DNA of 64,000 bases from Lolium rigidum (GCF_022539505.1 NC_061513.1:346657617-346721616); one strand, 5' to 3'; shown: positions 1 to 11,585, counted from the stretch's first letter. Notes: a model not told the origin generated them from the sequence alone. A program made the numbers and translations.

Positions 1-76
1 TTGTAAAAATGATGTTGACCCAGCTTTTGGAATGGAAGATTAGGCGGGAGCGGCAAATGCGAGAGGAGAATCGAAG

Positions 77-217
77 CGAGCAATTCAACTTGAGGAGATT
101 GAAAGCGGCGAGTTCAACATGAGGAGATTGAAGCGAGCGGTTCAACATGAGGAGATTGAAGCGAGCGAGTTCAACATGAGGAGATTGAAGCGGCAATTGA
201 ACATGAGGAGATTGAAC
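77..217. repeat. Minisatellite of about 31 bp, roughly five copies
   Basis: Consecutive units contain the core TTCAACATGAGGAGATTGAAG with small length changes. One plus-strand frame stays partly open through the units and reads as arginine-rich and glutamate-rich short repeats, but it soon meets stops, so I do not call a gene. Confidence 0.8.
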
Positions 218-507
218 CGATGGATCGAGAGCGAGAGGTAAACGGATGGATGTAGAATGGCCTCGAACGATGAGTCCGGAGGAGAGGAATAGTATGATCG
301 AGATTGCTACTGACGGTACCTTTGCCCGGTGCTACTAACTTCGAAAGAGCATATTCAAGAAGAAAAAGCACAAGCTTCGCGAAGAAGAAGAACAAGAAAG
401 AGGGCAAAAGGAAGGTAGACACCGGTAATATCCCTGGTAGGGTTACCGGAGTAAGGTGGTGGCCCGATGAGTCACACCGGGAGCAAGAGAAAGATTTTAT
501 TCCGAAC

Positions 508-735
508 AACTAATTTGTATTTGTATGAACAATTTGTATTGGGGTTCCCTTTGTATTGGGGTTCCCTTTGTGTTGAACAATTTGTATTGGGGTTCCCTTT
601 GTATTGGGGATGCCTTTGTGTTGAAAAATTTGAATTTGTATGAACAATTTGAATTTGAATAAGGGTTCCCTTTGTATTGGGGATCCCTTTGTGTTCAACA
701 ATTTGAATTTGTATGAACAATTTGTATGCCACATT
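508..735. repeat. Compound AT-rich tandem repeat
   Basis: Two short units alternate: TTTGTATTGGGGTTCCC, and a longer one containing GTGTTGAACAATTTG. Open frames on the minus strand here are products of the repeat. The block ends just before a telomere-like patch. Confidence 0.85.
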
Positions 736-758
736 TAAGCCAAATTTATCATTTTCTC

Positions 759-805
759 TAGGGTTTAGGGTTTTAGGGTTTAAGGGTTTTAGAGTTTAGG
801 GTTTT
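759..805 (+). repeat. Degenerate telomere-like (TTTAGGG)n patch
   Basis: Several imperfect copies of GGGTTTA and GGGTTTTA lie in a row, close to the plant telomere repeat. The patch is short (about 47 bp) and degenerate, so it is an interstitial patch or chance, not a chromosome end. Confidence 0.5.
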
Positions 806-909
806 ATTCAAAATAATTCAAAACATGGTGGAACCTTCCCATGGAGTCTTGTTATGTTACCTACAACCTAGAGAAATAATAATGGAAAAGGAAATATAGA
901 GATATGAAG

Positions 910-930
910 TTTTTATGCCAAAAGCTTCAA
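910..930 (+). repeat. 21-bp direct repeat, left copy (right copy 3417-3437)
   Basis: The 21 bases here recur exactly at 3417-3437, just outside the right side of the CACTA element and next to the left end of the Mutator-like element. The core is ATGCCAAAAGCTTCAA. Confidence 0.7.
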
Positions 931-1005
931 AACCACTTCCTAGTCCATGAGCTACTAGCTATGAAGATGCAGGGCTTTCTGCTCAATACACCTCCCAAAT
1001 ACCCA

Positions 1006-3293
1006 CACTAGTAGGAAAAGCCTCATCAGTGGCGCACCAAAAATGGATTTTGTGGCGCATGGGAGGTGCGCCACAGAAACTTCGCCACAAAAATAAGGTT
1101 TCTGTGGCGTACCGACCTGTGCGCCACAGAATTAAGGTTTTTGTGGCGCACGGCTGCTTGGGTGCACCACAGAAAAGCATGCGCCACAGAATTGATTTTC
1201 AGTGCGCCACAGAACTTGCTTGTATTATACACGATTTTATCTTTCTGCTATACACATGCGAGTTTATAGACGGCAATATACGAGGTTATATACAACAACA
1301 TATAGAAATATGCGAGATATAATATAAATAGCATGTACATTGCACATATATAATGTAGACATCATCATCACGGTACTCAGAGCCCGATCGAGATACATAT
1401 ATAGTGGCAAGTGTCAAATGTTTTGCATACAACTCTTAATTCATACAAAATTCACAATTTCGAGATACAAAGTAGTCTTCATCCGGTTCCTCCTTCGCTC
1501 CCTCCTCTCTACCCACCAGGCTCGCTTGCATCGGGGTCTTCTTCCAGTTCCTACTATGATTAAAATGGAAGAAAGTGAGACCAACAAGTCCGATGCACAA
1601 GACATTTTGAAAATACAAAAGCAAATGGAATGACAAAATGGAATAAGTGCCTCATACATTGTTGGTCAACACAAATATTAGCATTCCGGGATGGCGTAAG
1701 TGAGACCAAGTCCGATGCACAAGAGATTGATATTTGTGCTATCTTACCAGGCTCACTTACGCCACCCCAGAGTGTACGGTGACCAAACATTTTAATCATC
1801 GGAATTTTGAAAATACCAAAGCAAATGGAATGACAAAATGGAATAAGTGCCTCATACATTGTTGGTCAACACAAATACTATGGTCAGATACCATAGTAGC
1901 ATTTTAGCATACCATCAGCTCACAAGAATCCATCATTTTCTTCACAAGGATACCACAGTAGCATACCATAGTAGCATTTCATGCATTTAAATGAACCAGT
2001 AGCATCAAAACCAACCAAATGTCCAACTAGCAAGCAATACCAAGTGAGCAAGCCTTCATTACTTTGTTCAGACATGGATTTATTTCCAACAAAGGATGGA
2101 AATCAAATTAACATCATTGAATTAAATTGAATCATTACCATCACATGGTTCATCAATAACAAGTGGCAGTAAACCTCCACAAAGAATCATTATTGCATAA
2201 GCAGTTCATCCAATTATCTGGCAACAACAATCATACCAGGATGCTATGGAAGCATCAAGGCACATCACTAAAACCCTCCAGCATGCTACAGAGACATAGC
2301 AATAGCATAGGACATTAAGTAAAAGGCATGAGCAATGAGCCAGTAAGTAAATCACTATCACATGAGATCATTTGACCATTTAGAGCATGCACACACAAGC
2401 AATAGCAACAATAGTTCACCAGGGGTGGAGGAGCCAGCAACAATAGTTCACTAGCACATGAGATCATTTGACCATTTAGAGCCAGCAACAATAGCACATC
2501 AACAGCAACAGCAGCCAGTGGCACAGCAACAACAACAGCATCACAACTAGAGCAGCACAACTAGAGCAGCACACGAGCATTTCCTCGAGCACCTTGTGCT
2601 CGCGCGGGAGAGGAATTAAGAGGGAGGGGAGGGGAGGGTAGAGAGATCACCGACGATAGGGGTGGAGGAGGAGGTTGAAGATGACGGCAGGGGAGAAGGA
2701 GGAGGACGCGGCGGCTCCTCCACCTTGACGACGCGACGGCCGCGGCGGCCACTCCTCGCGGCGGCCCCTCCTCGCCGTAGCGGCAGCTTGTGCTGCAGGT
2801 GGCGGGGATGGGAGGAGCGTGGCGGCATGCGGCCTTCGCGGAGGAAGGCGGCGGTGACGGCGACGGCGACGACCATGGCGGCGCGCGGTGAGGAGAGGGG
2901 AGAGGGGAGAGGCGGTACGGATCAGAGGTGAACAGGCGTGGGCGGGGGAGGGCACGGGATGATATAAGTTCCCTTAGTTCTGTGGCGCACCAGAACAAGT
3001 GCGCCACAGAATCAACTGCCTACGTGGCGCACCGAAGCAAGTGCGCCACGAAGCAGTGACTTCACGTGGCGCGGCGCGCCACGTGCGCCACGAAATACCT
3101 ACACTAATAATTGGTGGTGACAGGGTGTGGGCCCCACTAAATTTTTGTGGCGCACGGTTCCACGATGCGCCACAAAATTAAGCTATTTCTGTGGCGCAGC
3201 TTGCCTGGTGCGCCACAAAATAAGTTTCTGTGGCGCATTTTTAATGGTGCGCCACAGAACTAAGCTCCACCTATAAGGGTTTTCCTACTAGTG
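1006..3293. mobile_element. Complete non-autonomous CACTA (DTC) element
   Basis: The left end reads CACTAGTAGGAAAAGCC and the right end is its inverted counterpart, ending TTTTCCTACTAGTG. Both sides are flanked by CCA (1003-1005 and 3294-3296), the 3-bp target duplication expected for CACTA elements. Subterminal regions (about 1030-1215 and 2980-3260) are packed with GTGGCGCAC and its complement GTGCGCCAC, the class of subterminal repeat normally bound by CACTA transposase. At 2.29 kb no transposase is recognisable. The interior has a 73-bp direct repeat and, at 2560-2950, a GC-rich block whose open frames on both strands look compositional. It would depend on a transposase supplied elsewhere. 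Confidence 0.93.
1604..1876 (+). repeat. 73-bp direct repeat inside the CACTA element (1604-1676 and 1804-1876)
   Basis: The stretch with GCAAATGGAATGACAAAATG and GTTGGTCAACACAAATA occurs twice, offset by 200 bp and nearly identical. Between the copies is an inverted arrangement around GCGTAAGTGAG / CTCACTTACGC. Confidence 0.8.
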
Positions 3294-4000
3294 CCACTAT
3301 GCTTACAAACTTCGTCCAAATGAGTCCAAATTCGTCACACTTGTGTATCTTTGTATTGCAAACAATATCACGTCGGCCAAAATGTAATATATTGTTCAAA
3401 TAACACAATTTTACAATTTTTATGCCAAAAGCTTCAATTTCCCTTAGTCCCTTTATTATTTGGGTGCCCCTGTTTTACTTAGTGTTACTCGGTTTTCCCC
3501 CTCCCGGGCCCACTTGTTTTACTCAGTCCTACTCAGTTTTGCCCTTTCGATAAACATTTCCTCACTTTCCCCCCTCTTAGTTCTACTCAGTTTTCCTCAC
3601 TTGTACTCACTGGCTGATCTCTGATTGGTCGAGATGTATGTCACACGAATCTTGGTTGGTTGAAAGCTCAACGAACGGTTGCACCGTTCGATCATTTATG
3701 ATCGGACGGCCTGTATATCTCTCTCTACCACGATGGACGCATACGGAGAGAAGAGCAGAGCACATACCTACCAACCACAGCGGTCGCATATTCCGGTCGC
3801 ATCTTCCTCTCTCCTATTTCCTCTCTTACTCCGGCGGTCGCGGCGGCGCGGATCTAACCGTGCGTGCGGCGGCGTGCGGCGCGCGGATCTAGCCGTGCGG
3901 CGGCGTGGATCTAAGAGTGCCGGTGAGGATCTAACCCTCAGAAATAGTTGAAATGTCTCTCTCTATCTCACTTTCGTTTCTCTTCTCGGATGCGTTGAAT

Positions 4001-4500
4001 GATGAAGAGCACCAAGACGGCGGCAGATCATTGAAGCCATCTCCTACAACATCGCTTCGACGGCGCAGATCCAGCATTCAATGTCGGAGCCTGTTGATGT
4101 CTCACTTCTATTGCCCTCCTCAGATTCGTTGCTGATGAAGGACACCAAGACGGCGGCGGTGCCGACAGTGGTCATCGATGCCACGAACATTGAAGCCATC
4201 TCCTACAACATCGCTTCGACGGCGCAGATCCAGCATTCAATGTCGGAGCCTGTTTATGTCTCACTTCCGTTGCCCTCCTCGGATCCGTTCTTGATGAAGG
4301 ACACCAAGACACCGGCGGTTCGAGAGTGCGAATCGATGCCAAGACGATTGAAGCCATCGTCTACAACGCGCGCTGCAAAGCCGCCGATCCAGCCCTCCGC
4401 GAGATCCGTCGTCGATGAAGTACACCAAGACAACGGCGGTTCCGGCGGTGGTCATCGATGCCACGAACATTGAAGCCATCACCTACAACATCGCTTCAAC
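4001..4500 (+). repeat. Degenerate tandem repeat, unit about 120-160 bp, about four copies
   Basis: Units begin near 4001, 4134, 4293 and 4415 with GATGAAG(N)ACACCAAGAC. They share ATTGAAGCCATC and TACAACATCGCTTC, and copies 2 and 4 share GTGGTCATCGATGCCACGAA. Short open frames run through them but no family is recognisable. Confidence 0.8.
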
Positions 4501-4815
4501 GGCGGATGGCGCAGATGACCACCCCTCAGCCGCCCGTCGTCCCGGCCTTTCTTGCCCATCGGTGCGCGGCCGTGTTCGACGCCGCAAATTGGGATAAATT
4601 ATGATAAATTTGTATTTTTCAATTTCCAATTGGGATAAAATTGTTCGAACTACTACGTCCGTCTCAAAAGAGCTTCTCCACGTTCTTGATGTGTCCATGT
4701 ACATCAGTATGTATGATTTGAATTCTATCCCAATTTGATTGGGAAGATTTTGATATGTATTTGATTCGAGAGGCTGGTACATGCTTTCACTTTTGGGATT
4801 GTACGCCAAAATACA

Positions 4816-4980
4816 GTGGTTAGAGCCATCTACATGATTTGAATTGTACGCCAAAATACAGTGCTTAGAGCCACAACAAAATACAGTGGTTAGAGCCATC
4901 TACATGATTTGAATTGTACGCCAAAATACAGTGCTTAGAGCCACAACAAAATACAGTGGTTAGAGCCATCTACTGAATAA
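4816..4980 (+). repeat. 70-bp tandem repeat, just over two copies
   Basis: GTGGTTAGAGCCATCTAC recurs at 4816, 4886 and 4956 with an exact 70-bp period and near-identical content in between. Confidence 0.9.
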
Positions 4981-5054
4981 CAATTCTATACTAAATCGTC
5001 TACCAGAACCACATAAGCTGCTAGGACGGGGATGACACCTAATAAAACTGCCCG

Positions 5055-5259
5055 AGATGAATCTACTTTTCTCCTCTCCCATCACTTGAAGTTCATGTTC
5101 TAGATTTTCTACCACTTGATCTAATACGGCAAGATCTGTCTCAACTCTCAACTTCTCCTTGCGAATAAGCTCCGAATTCTTCTTTTCTTCCTCCACGGTA
5201 CGCTTCAGCTCGAATATCATCGAGGTTTTACGGGCCAATTCATCACCTAAATTGGCCAC
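5055..5259 (-). pseudogene. Coiled-coil gene fragment captured in the Mutator-like element
   Basis: About 65 codons on the minus strand read as a classic heptad coiled coil rich in Glu, Lys and Leu; the central segment is KRTVEEEKKNSELIRKEKL. Downstream of about 5055 the frame turns into non-coiled sequence and then the 70-bp repeats, and upstream it has no continuation that I can follow. It looks like one exon taken from a host gene. I do not recognise the parent gene, and no function should be assumed. Confidence 0.45.
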
Positions 5260-5944
5260 CTTCTCCTCAAATCCATCCTACGGCTACACCATCGGGTTGA
5301 TTCATCTTGGTATGCAATGTACCATGGATCATCTGCTTGCACGGCTAAGCTTGTAACAATAATGGAAAAAAGAACAAGCTGAAATCACTCCAACGAGGCC
5401 ATGGCGGCACTTCAAAATCAATGTTAGTACGAGAGAGCTGAAGCTAGATACACACTTCAGACGAGGTAGGAGAAGTAGAACGTGGCCACGACATGATCGA
5501 ATCCCCACCCTCGCCGGTGTACCCGCTACGACCAGACATTGAGGACTATTTCGCACTGCAAACTCCAATAAATTATGGGAGACCGAATCGATTAGGGGGC
5601 GGGGAGAGCGAGAGCGGAGGTCTTACCAAGCTATACTACCAATTGGTGCGCGGAACAAATCCCGGTCGTCGTGGGCGGCGGATCACGCTTGCGGCGGACT
5701 TTCCTGCGGTGGGTACAATGCGTGCGGGAGAAACAAGTGCTTGGAGCCTTGGTTGACTTGCGGCATCGCAGTCCGTCCGGCACGCCGCCGGGGGACGAGG
5801 CCGGCGGGGCGACGAGGCGCCGGCGATGGCTGCTCCGTCCGACGGTGGGGAACGAGCTCCGGCGATGGCTGCTCCGTCCGACGGTGGGGAACGAGCGCGC
5901 GGCGGTTCTCCGGTGACTAATGATGGGTCTAGCTTATAAGAATA

Positions 5945-6690
5945 ATTAATTAGCGAACTTGTTGCTTCTCTCTATGATATTCTCTAAATAAATAGACGAC
6001 CCCACTTGGTCATTGGCTGCGGCAGCCCACGGAAGCGGCAATATATGTCTTTTCTGAAAAATAGACGACCCCAGCTGGTCATTGGGCTGCGGAGGCCCCA
6101 CCGAGCGGCAATATATGATTTTCTCTAAATAAATAGACGGCCCCACTTGGTCATTGGCTACGGCAGCCCCACGGAGCGGCAATATATGTCTTTTCTCGAA
6201 AAATAGACGACCCCATCGGTCATTGGCTGCGGAGGCCCCACCGAGCTGCAATATATGATTTTCTCTAAATAAATAGACGACCCCACTGGTCATTGGCTGC
6301 GGCAGCCCACGGAGCGGCAATATATGTCTTTTCTGAAAAATAGACGACCCCACTGGTCATTGGGCTGCGGAGGCCCCACCGAGCTGCAATATATGCTTTC
6401 TCTAAATAAATAGACGACCCATTGGTCATTGGCTGCGGCAGCCCACGGAGCGGCAATATATGTCTTTTCTGAAAAATATACGACCCCGCTGGTCATTGGC
6501 TGCGGAGGCCCCACCGAGCTGCAATATATGCCTTTCTCTAAATAAATAGACGACCCCACTGGTCATTGGCTACGGCAGCCCCACAGAGCGGCAATATATA
6601 TGACTTTTCCTGAAAAATATATGACCCCACTGGTCATTGGCTGCGGCAACCCTATAGAGCGGCCCCAATTGTCATTGGCAGCACCGCGTA
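5945..6690. repeat. Minisatellite with alternating A/B half-units (higher-order repeat)
   Basis: About eleven half-units of 55-65 bp share AATAGACGACCCC, GGTCATTGG and GCAATATATG. Two types alternate. Type A has CTGCGGCAGCCC and ends with CTTTTCTGAAAA; type B has CTGCGGAGGCCCC and ends with TTTCTCTAAATAAATAG. The A-B pair (about 115 bp) is therefore the true repeat. Minus-strand open frames here are repeat products. Confidence 0.88.
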
Positions 6691-6997
6691 TAAAATCATG
6701 AAATAAAACGGCCCACACTTCAGCGATAGATGGATGGCTGCTCCCACGTGTCTCCTGACCCTACCCGTCAGCACGAGACGATCAGGGAGGAGCTGCCCCT
6801 CTGCGGCCCCACCCAGTCAGACTAACGGTCAAGGCCTCGACACGACGGCTACCGGCCGTTCCAGCACTTGTGCGTCTTCCAAACTAGAGGAGGGGAAAAC
6901 TGAGGAAAAACTAAGGGGCTGGGGAAAACTGAGTACAACTAAGGACTTGAGGGCACGAAATAGAAATCCCTTTATAATAATTCTTGTTCTTTATTGA

Positions 6998-7126
6998 CCT
7001 GTTCTTCAAAAGTTATTCTTTTGAAGTACATATGTCAATCCAACCATAGGAACCCTGGTTCTTATTTATACTTATTATTTCTTAATTAACCTGTTCTTCA
7101 AAAGTTATTCTTTTGAAGTATAATAT
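6998..7126 (+). repeat. Direct repeat with 92-bp period, palindromic core
   Basis: CCTGTTCTTCAAAAGTTATT begins at 6998 and 7090. The core CAAAAGTTATTCTTTTG is itself an inverted repeat (CAAAAG / CTTTTG). It lies just outside the right end of the Mutator-like element. Confidence 0.7.
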
Positions 7127-9645
7127 ATGACATCATCAACCATGCCTGTAAAACTTAAAACTGACAACTGTTTTTTACATATTATTCCACTACTATCCTT
7201 TATATATGTGCTTGTTATGATGTCTTATATATCATTTGTTTAGGATGCATTATATCATTTGTATATGCTAGTCTTATAACCAAACCCTAATAACAACCTT
7301 GTTTGAGAACCATCCTAAAAGTGCAACACACACTAAAGAAATCTTTACAACTCATCCATCCTAAATCATCGAGGTTAGGTTACGCTCGGGACGATTGCAT
7401 CTCATACTATGCATTATAGCATCTTTGCCGGTTCTTTAAACATTGTCCTTGCAGGACAATGATGGTATTTCAGAATTTGGAGTTCTCACGTATCGAAGCT
7501 TTTGCTGCATAATCTTGCGGTCAAGAAAGGCAAGTTCATCGCTTGCTCATGTCATTTGATTATTTTTATCAAATTATATGCAAAGTACTATACTTATCAC
7601 TCCTGCATTGAAAAGCAAAGTATTATTTTACAATTATGAATATGACTATGTGGTGGGCAATGGAACCATGGTATGTGTTGATATGGTGGAGGTTCCATTG
7701 CACGGGTACTATTCATCTAGGACTAAGTACCAATGCCGTCCAGTGATTCTAGCGCCGTACATACCGCGTTGACCATAAGATCTATAATGGCTCTGGGGAA
7801 GTCAGCTATATCTTTTCCCTCCTGCACGCCAACGGACTTGATAGAGCATGGCAGGGTGCTGGAGGCACTGCCGTAGGTTGGGATGGCCTTTAAAATCCCC
7901 ATTCGGACGTTTGGATGAGAGGCTCTACCGTCTATGAGGGATTGTCCATAATACACCGGGGGTAAAGCCGTATGATCGGGAGATGTCTACCGGGGGTGTA
8001 CGGATGGACAAAAGGGTGGGTTTGCAGGGTCGCGGAGAAGGCAGTGATTGGCTTGGTTCTTATACCTGACCTCACACCAAAGGAAGTGTTGACAAGCTCA
8101 TGACTTGGTTGGCAACAAGGTTAAGTTCTCTTATGGGAAAAGTAACGCACCTGCTGGAGTGTATTGAATTGTAGTTGTCACTCCTGTTCAGGGAAGGAAG
8201 CTGCGAACGCGACGGAAAGGAACTCCATGAAGTTCTAGTCAACTTTGTGAAGGCGACGGGCATAGTTTTCGGAATAAAATAAACCTTTTGAAGAAATGTT
8301 TATGAAAACTTGCATTCGCCTATGACTTTACGGTGCGTGGCTGTAGCTAGTGCATGATACACCTATTCCCTAATATGAACTTGCTTGAGTACGCTCGTAC
8401 TCATCCCACTCTTAAATCCCTGCTTAGCTATGGAGGCACCGGAGGATGAACTACCGTGGAGCTGGAAGACAAAGGAGTCAAGCTGCAACAAGATGGAGAA
8501 TCCAAGCAAAGAAGTCAATGAAGTCAACTGCTGCAGCAACTATAGTGGAAACTTAGACTAGTAATAGAAGGGAGCCTTTCCCTAATCCTAGCACCTAAGT
8601 AGCTAGGTTTCTATAGCAAGCCTAGTAGCTCTGAAGTTTAAGTTAGCAATAAGTTCGACTACGATTCGTTCTTCTGGAGCTTTATTTGAAGTTTTACCTC
8701 ACTGTAAAGTAGGAGGCTGTGTTGATCTTTTGTAAACAGCTTGTGTATCCTTCTATAGACATACTTTGGACTCGCATATGTTTCTGTTGTACCACTCTGA
8801 GGGATGTAATATGAGTGGAACGGTGTTTCACTTGTGTTATGTCAACGACTTGTGTACTACACCATGCAGTGGTACGCTGGGTCACCACAGTAATGGCAAA
8901 GCAAGTAGGCTTAAGGACTTCATCATCGTCAGACTGGTGATCTAGATCATGTTTCATCTTCTCGTAAGCGTCTGTGACTCCATGTACTAAGCATGTAAGA
9001 CCCTAAACCCTGAACTGGTAGATGGTAGGTGCAAGGTGATCATAACGGGCCATATGCAACCTCCTAAATGAGCGTGTTGCATCGGCACAACCCAAAATCC
9101 GGATATGTTGCCAGCCAACCAAAGTGGGCTAAAGGTCTTCATATAGGTTGTTACGTTATTGGCAACGACTCGTAGTGCAAAAATAGGCCCATCGTTAGTT
9201 TTTTTCTCACGCAGCAGCTGGCGGGCCAGAACCTACAACCAGAAAAATACCATGCAAGCAACCAAACTCGCCCCAAGTGTATGCTCGTGTCCGGTAGTGC
9301 ATAATGGGCAAACATGGGCTGCCGTCATGGGCCGTTAAGCCTGGGGAGAATGGACACATGCCTTTCGTTTGAGTGTATTTCTCAATGTTTACTGAGTATG
9401 TAAGGTTTTTGGAGTACTCGTTCTATCCTAACATGTAAGGCGCTCATGATTTGATGGTCAACAACTTCTAATTTGGACTATAACTTATATTTATAATATA
9501 TACACGAAATTAGTATAATTATATATGGAAGGAAATTTCTTTTGCAAGACAAACAAAACAACCATATACTTTGGCACATATTAATGATCAAAATCGTGCA
9601 TGAAAGAATGTAAAATAAAAGTGCACCTTACATTTTGGAACAGAG
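7127..9645. other. Unresolved intergenic sequence, probably old LTR or transposon debris
   Basis: There is no open frame of meaningful length and no recognisable protein. Sentences such as CTTGAGTACGCTCGTACTCAT and the GGGTCACC-type ending near 8880 resemble LTR or untranslated regions of grass retrotransposons, but I found no matching second LTR or target duplication in the window. Confidence 0.4.
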
Positions 9646-9647
9646 CA

Positions 9648-9732
9648 AACCTATTTGCGAGTGTATTTTATTCAAAACTCGGTAAACGACATGTATGCCG
9701 AGTTTCGAGAAAAATACACCCAGCAAATAGTT
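9648..9732. repeat. Imperfect inverted repeat, arms about 35 bp
   Basis: CTATTTGCGAGTGTATTTT on the left pairs imperfectly with AAAATACACCCAGCAAATAG on the right, around a short centre with ACTCGG / CCGAGT. The sequence resembles small grass MITE-like hairpins with TTTGC-GAGTGT ends. No target duplication was established. Confidence 0.55.
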
Positions 9733-10669
9733 AGGCAACGATGCATTATATTTTTCGTAGTGATGTAAGGCGCTGGTGGTTTTAATAAATTATTGTGCAG
9801 ATTTTTTCCCATATATATTCTCTTGGTAAAGAAAACAAAGGGTGCATCTACATGGGGCTCAAATATCTACTCTAAAAAAACTAGTGTCTCTTTTGTTTAC
9901 TGGATTCAAAAAAAATACAGGAATACAAAAAAACAACATTATACCCGTGGAACGTGAGGAGTTTACTGCCCTGATGTGACGCCATTTTAGAGTTGTGAGT
10001 GGAATTTTATGGTGGAGCCCAGCAAATTTTATGTTTCCCTTGTTTTTCTGGAAAAAGTCCAGCCGCCGAGATTGCACTGGGTGGCAAAGATCTCGTTGCA
10101 CCCCGGTTCCAGGAACGTGCGCACGATATAACGCTCCCCAAAAAATGTAGGTTTGAGATATGCGATATCATGCCATATTAATTCTTGTAGGAATTATAAA
10201 CACATTATTCCGTCAGGGAAGGTGTTCGGCTGCATTGTAGTTGTAAAAAGAAACATAGAAAAAATCCTTTGAGACTTCATCCCAGAATAAATTTCCTATA
10301 GAATTATGTGCATAGTAGACCATAGAAAAAGATATTCTATGTCTACAAACCAAGTAGGTCCAAATTTTGAAAGGAAAAAGATTGTCAAAAAAAAAGAAAG
10401 GAAAAAGAACATATGTGGCCTTCTAGAAAACATTTTTTTTTATTAATTCTGTCATGATTCTTCTAATTCCTTGAGTGTATGATTCTGACAATGATGTGCA
10501 CCCACAACCATATGTAAATCCGTTTGTATGCGTACAGATCGACGACGACAAGGTAGACCACTGACTGTCCGATGAGGAGTAAGTGTTCTGCCACTGAATG
10601 TCTGAAACAACCACGCAAGAGCGTTCTTTACTATCTCCCCGTACGTGAACTCCTCATTCCTCAAGCACT
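9733..10669. other. Upstream region of the citrate-binding-like gene, no gene seen
   Basis: AT-rich sequence with several A-runs and T-runs (for example near 10389 and 10433). I see no open frame with a recognisable product. The last few hundred bases presumably hold the promoter of the gene starting at 10777. Confidence 0.4.
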
Positions 10670-10677
10670 TATAAATA
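10670..10677 (+). promoter_or_regulatory. TATA box of the citrate-binding-like gene
   Basis: TATAAATA lies 107 bp upstream of the ATG at 10777. A start of transcription near 10700-10710 would give a 5' leader of about 70 bases. This is the only good TATA match in the last 200 bases before the gene. Confidence 0.65.
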
Positions 10678-10776
10678 CAGCGCGTGTGCTCTGCCTGTTC
10701 CAAGAACGAAGTGCTCTCTCCTGAATCCTGATCTGCGTGAGCGTGAGTGGCGAAGTGTGCACGTACGAGCGATTTG

Positions 10777-11515
10777 ATGGCTTCTTTCATCCTGCTGCAG
10801 TTGGTGGTCACGGTGGCGGCGATGGGCGCGGCTCGTGCCGGGCCCCTCACCGCCGGCTTCACCCCGGTGAGACTGACAGAGTCGCAGTTCGTGGTGCAGA
10901 AGCCCTACAACGTGCCGCTGGACGCGCGGTACAAGTTCGCCGGCGGCGTCCGCCGGCTGTGGGTCTACTCCACCGACAAGCCCGGCAGCCCCACCCACCC
11001 CGGCGGCGCGCGCACCGAGATCAAGATCAACGTAAGCACGCGTGCGGGAGCTAAGTAACACAATCAAACGATAACATATTCATGTAGTACTTCGCTTTCG
11101 TTTCATGCAGAAGGTGTACAGCTCGGGGGTGTGGCAGTTCAAGGGCGAGGTGTATGTGCCGACGGGCACATCCGGCGCCAGCATCATGCAGATCTTCGGG
11201 GCACGGCCGGAGCGGCAGGCGACGACACTGATGCTCCACGTCTATGACGGCAGCCTCACCTTCTACCACGACCTGCACAGGGTGCTCGCCGAGAATATCT
11301 ACAACCGCTGGATCCGGCTCAATGTTATCCACCACGTGGCTACGCGCAATGTCACAGTGTACGTCGACGGCCACGAGAGGCTGAGCTACCGTGGACCAGG
11401 AGCGCCCAGCGCCCCACATTACTTCAAATTCGGGGTGTACAAGCAGTCGCACCACCATCCGTCGCACGTCATGGAGTCGCGGTGGAGAAACGTTGCGGTC
11501 TTCATCAAGCCATGA
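10777..11515 (+). CDS. Citrate-binding protein-like / alginate lyase 2-family secreted protein
   Basis: There are two exons, 10777-11031 and 11111-11515, joined by a 79-bp intron with consensus borders (AAC|GTAAGC and TTCATGCAG|AAG), in phase 0, giving 219 aa. I start at the ATG at 10777 because it gives a hydrophobic signal peptide (MASFILLQLVVTVAAMG, cleavage likely after ARA near residue 22). The rest matches my recollection of the plant citrate-binding protein family: FTPVRL, PYNVPL, RYKF and WVYSTDKP early, then KVYSSGVWQFKGEVYVP, IMQIFGA, and a C-terminal HYFKFGVYKQ with SRWRNVAVF. These proteins have the beta-sandwich of alginate lyase 2 (polysaccharide lyase 7-like); the plant members are secreted or vacuolar and are named for citrate binding, and lyase activity is unproven. 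Length is normal and no break is visible. A TATA box lies at 10670. Confidence 0.88.
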
Positions 11516-11585
11516 TGGATCACACCATAAGACTCATAAATGGTTTGAGATTAAAAAAAGTTGATCCAAGTATGATAGAGATTCT

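Larger units (their letters stand above)
3449..6970. mobile_element. Putative non-autonomous Mutator-like element
   Basis: The left side (about 3449-3620) has repeated TTACTC-GTTTTCCCC-like blocks. The right side (about 6885-6970), read on the other strand, begins GGGATTTCTATTTCGTGCCC and continues with TTGTACTCAGTTTTCCCC, so the two ends form long degenerate inverted repeats typical of Mutator-like elements. I could not find a 9-bp target duplication, so the boundaries are approximate. The interior has no transposase. It holds three tandem-repeat blocks and one coiled-coil gene fragment, consistent with a Pack-MULE-like element. An alternative is that the end similarity reflects a local inverted duplication. 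Confidence 0.5.

Noticed and set aside
508..735. CRISPR-like array of repeats and spacers
   Set aside because: Units are directly contiguous minisatellite copies without unique spacers, and the context is a plant nuclear genome.
759..805. True telomere or chromosome end
   Set aside because: Too short and degenerate, with ordinary transposon and gene DNA on both sides.
1029..1322. Open frames over the CACTA subterminal repeats on both strands
   Set aside because: They are translations of the GTGGCGCAC repeat array, with histidine-rich and arginine-rich periodic sequence and no protein family.
2561..3007. Proline/arginine-rich open frames in the CACTA GC-rich block
   Set aside because: Overlapping frames on both strands at very high GC; no conserved domain and no splice context.
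5946..6559. Minus-strand frames of 90-135 codons with repeated motifs
   Set aside because: Produced by the A/B minisatellite; each unit lacks stops in one frame by composition.
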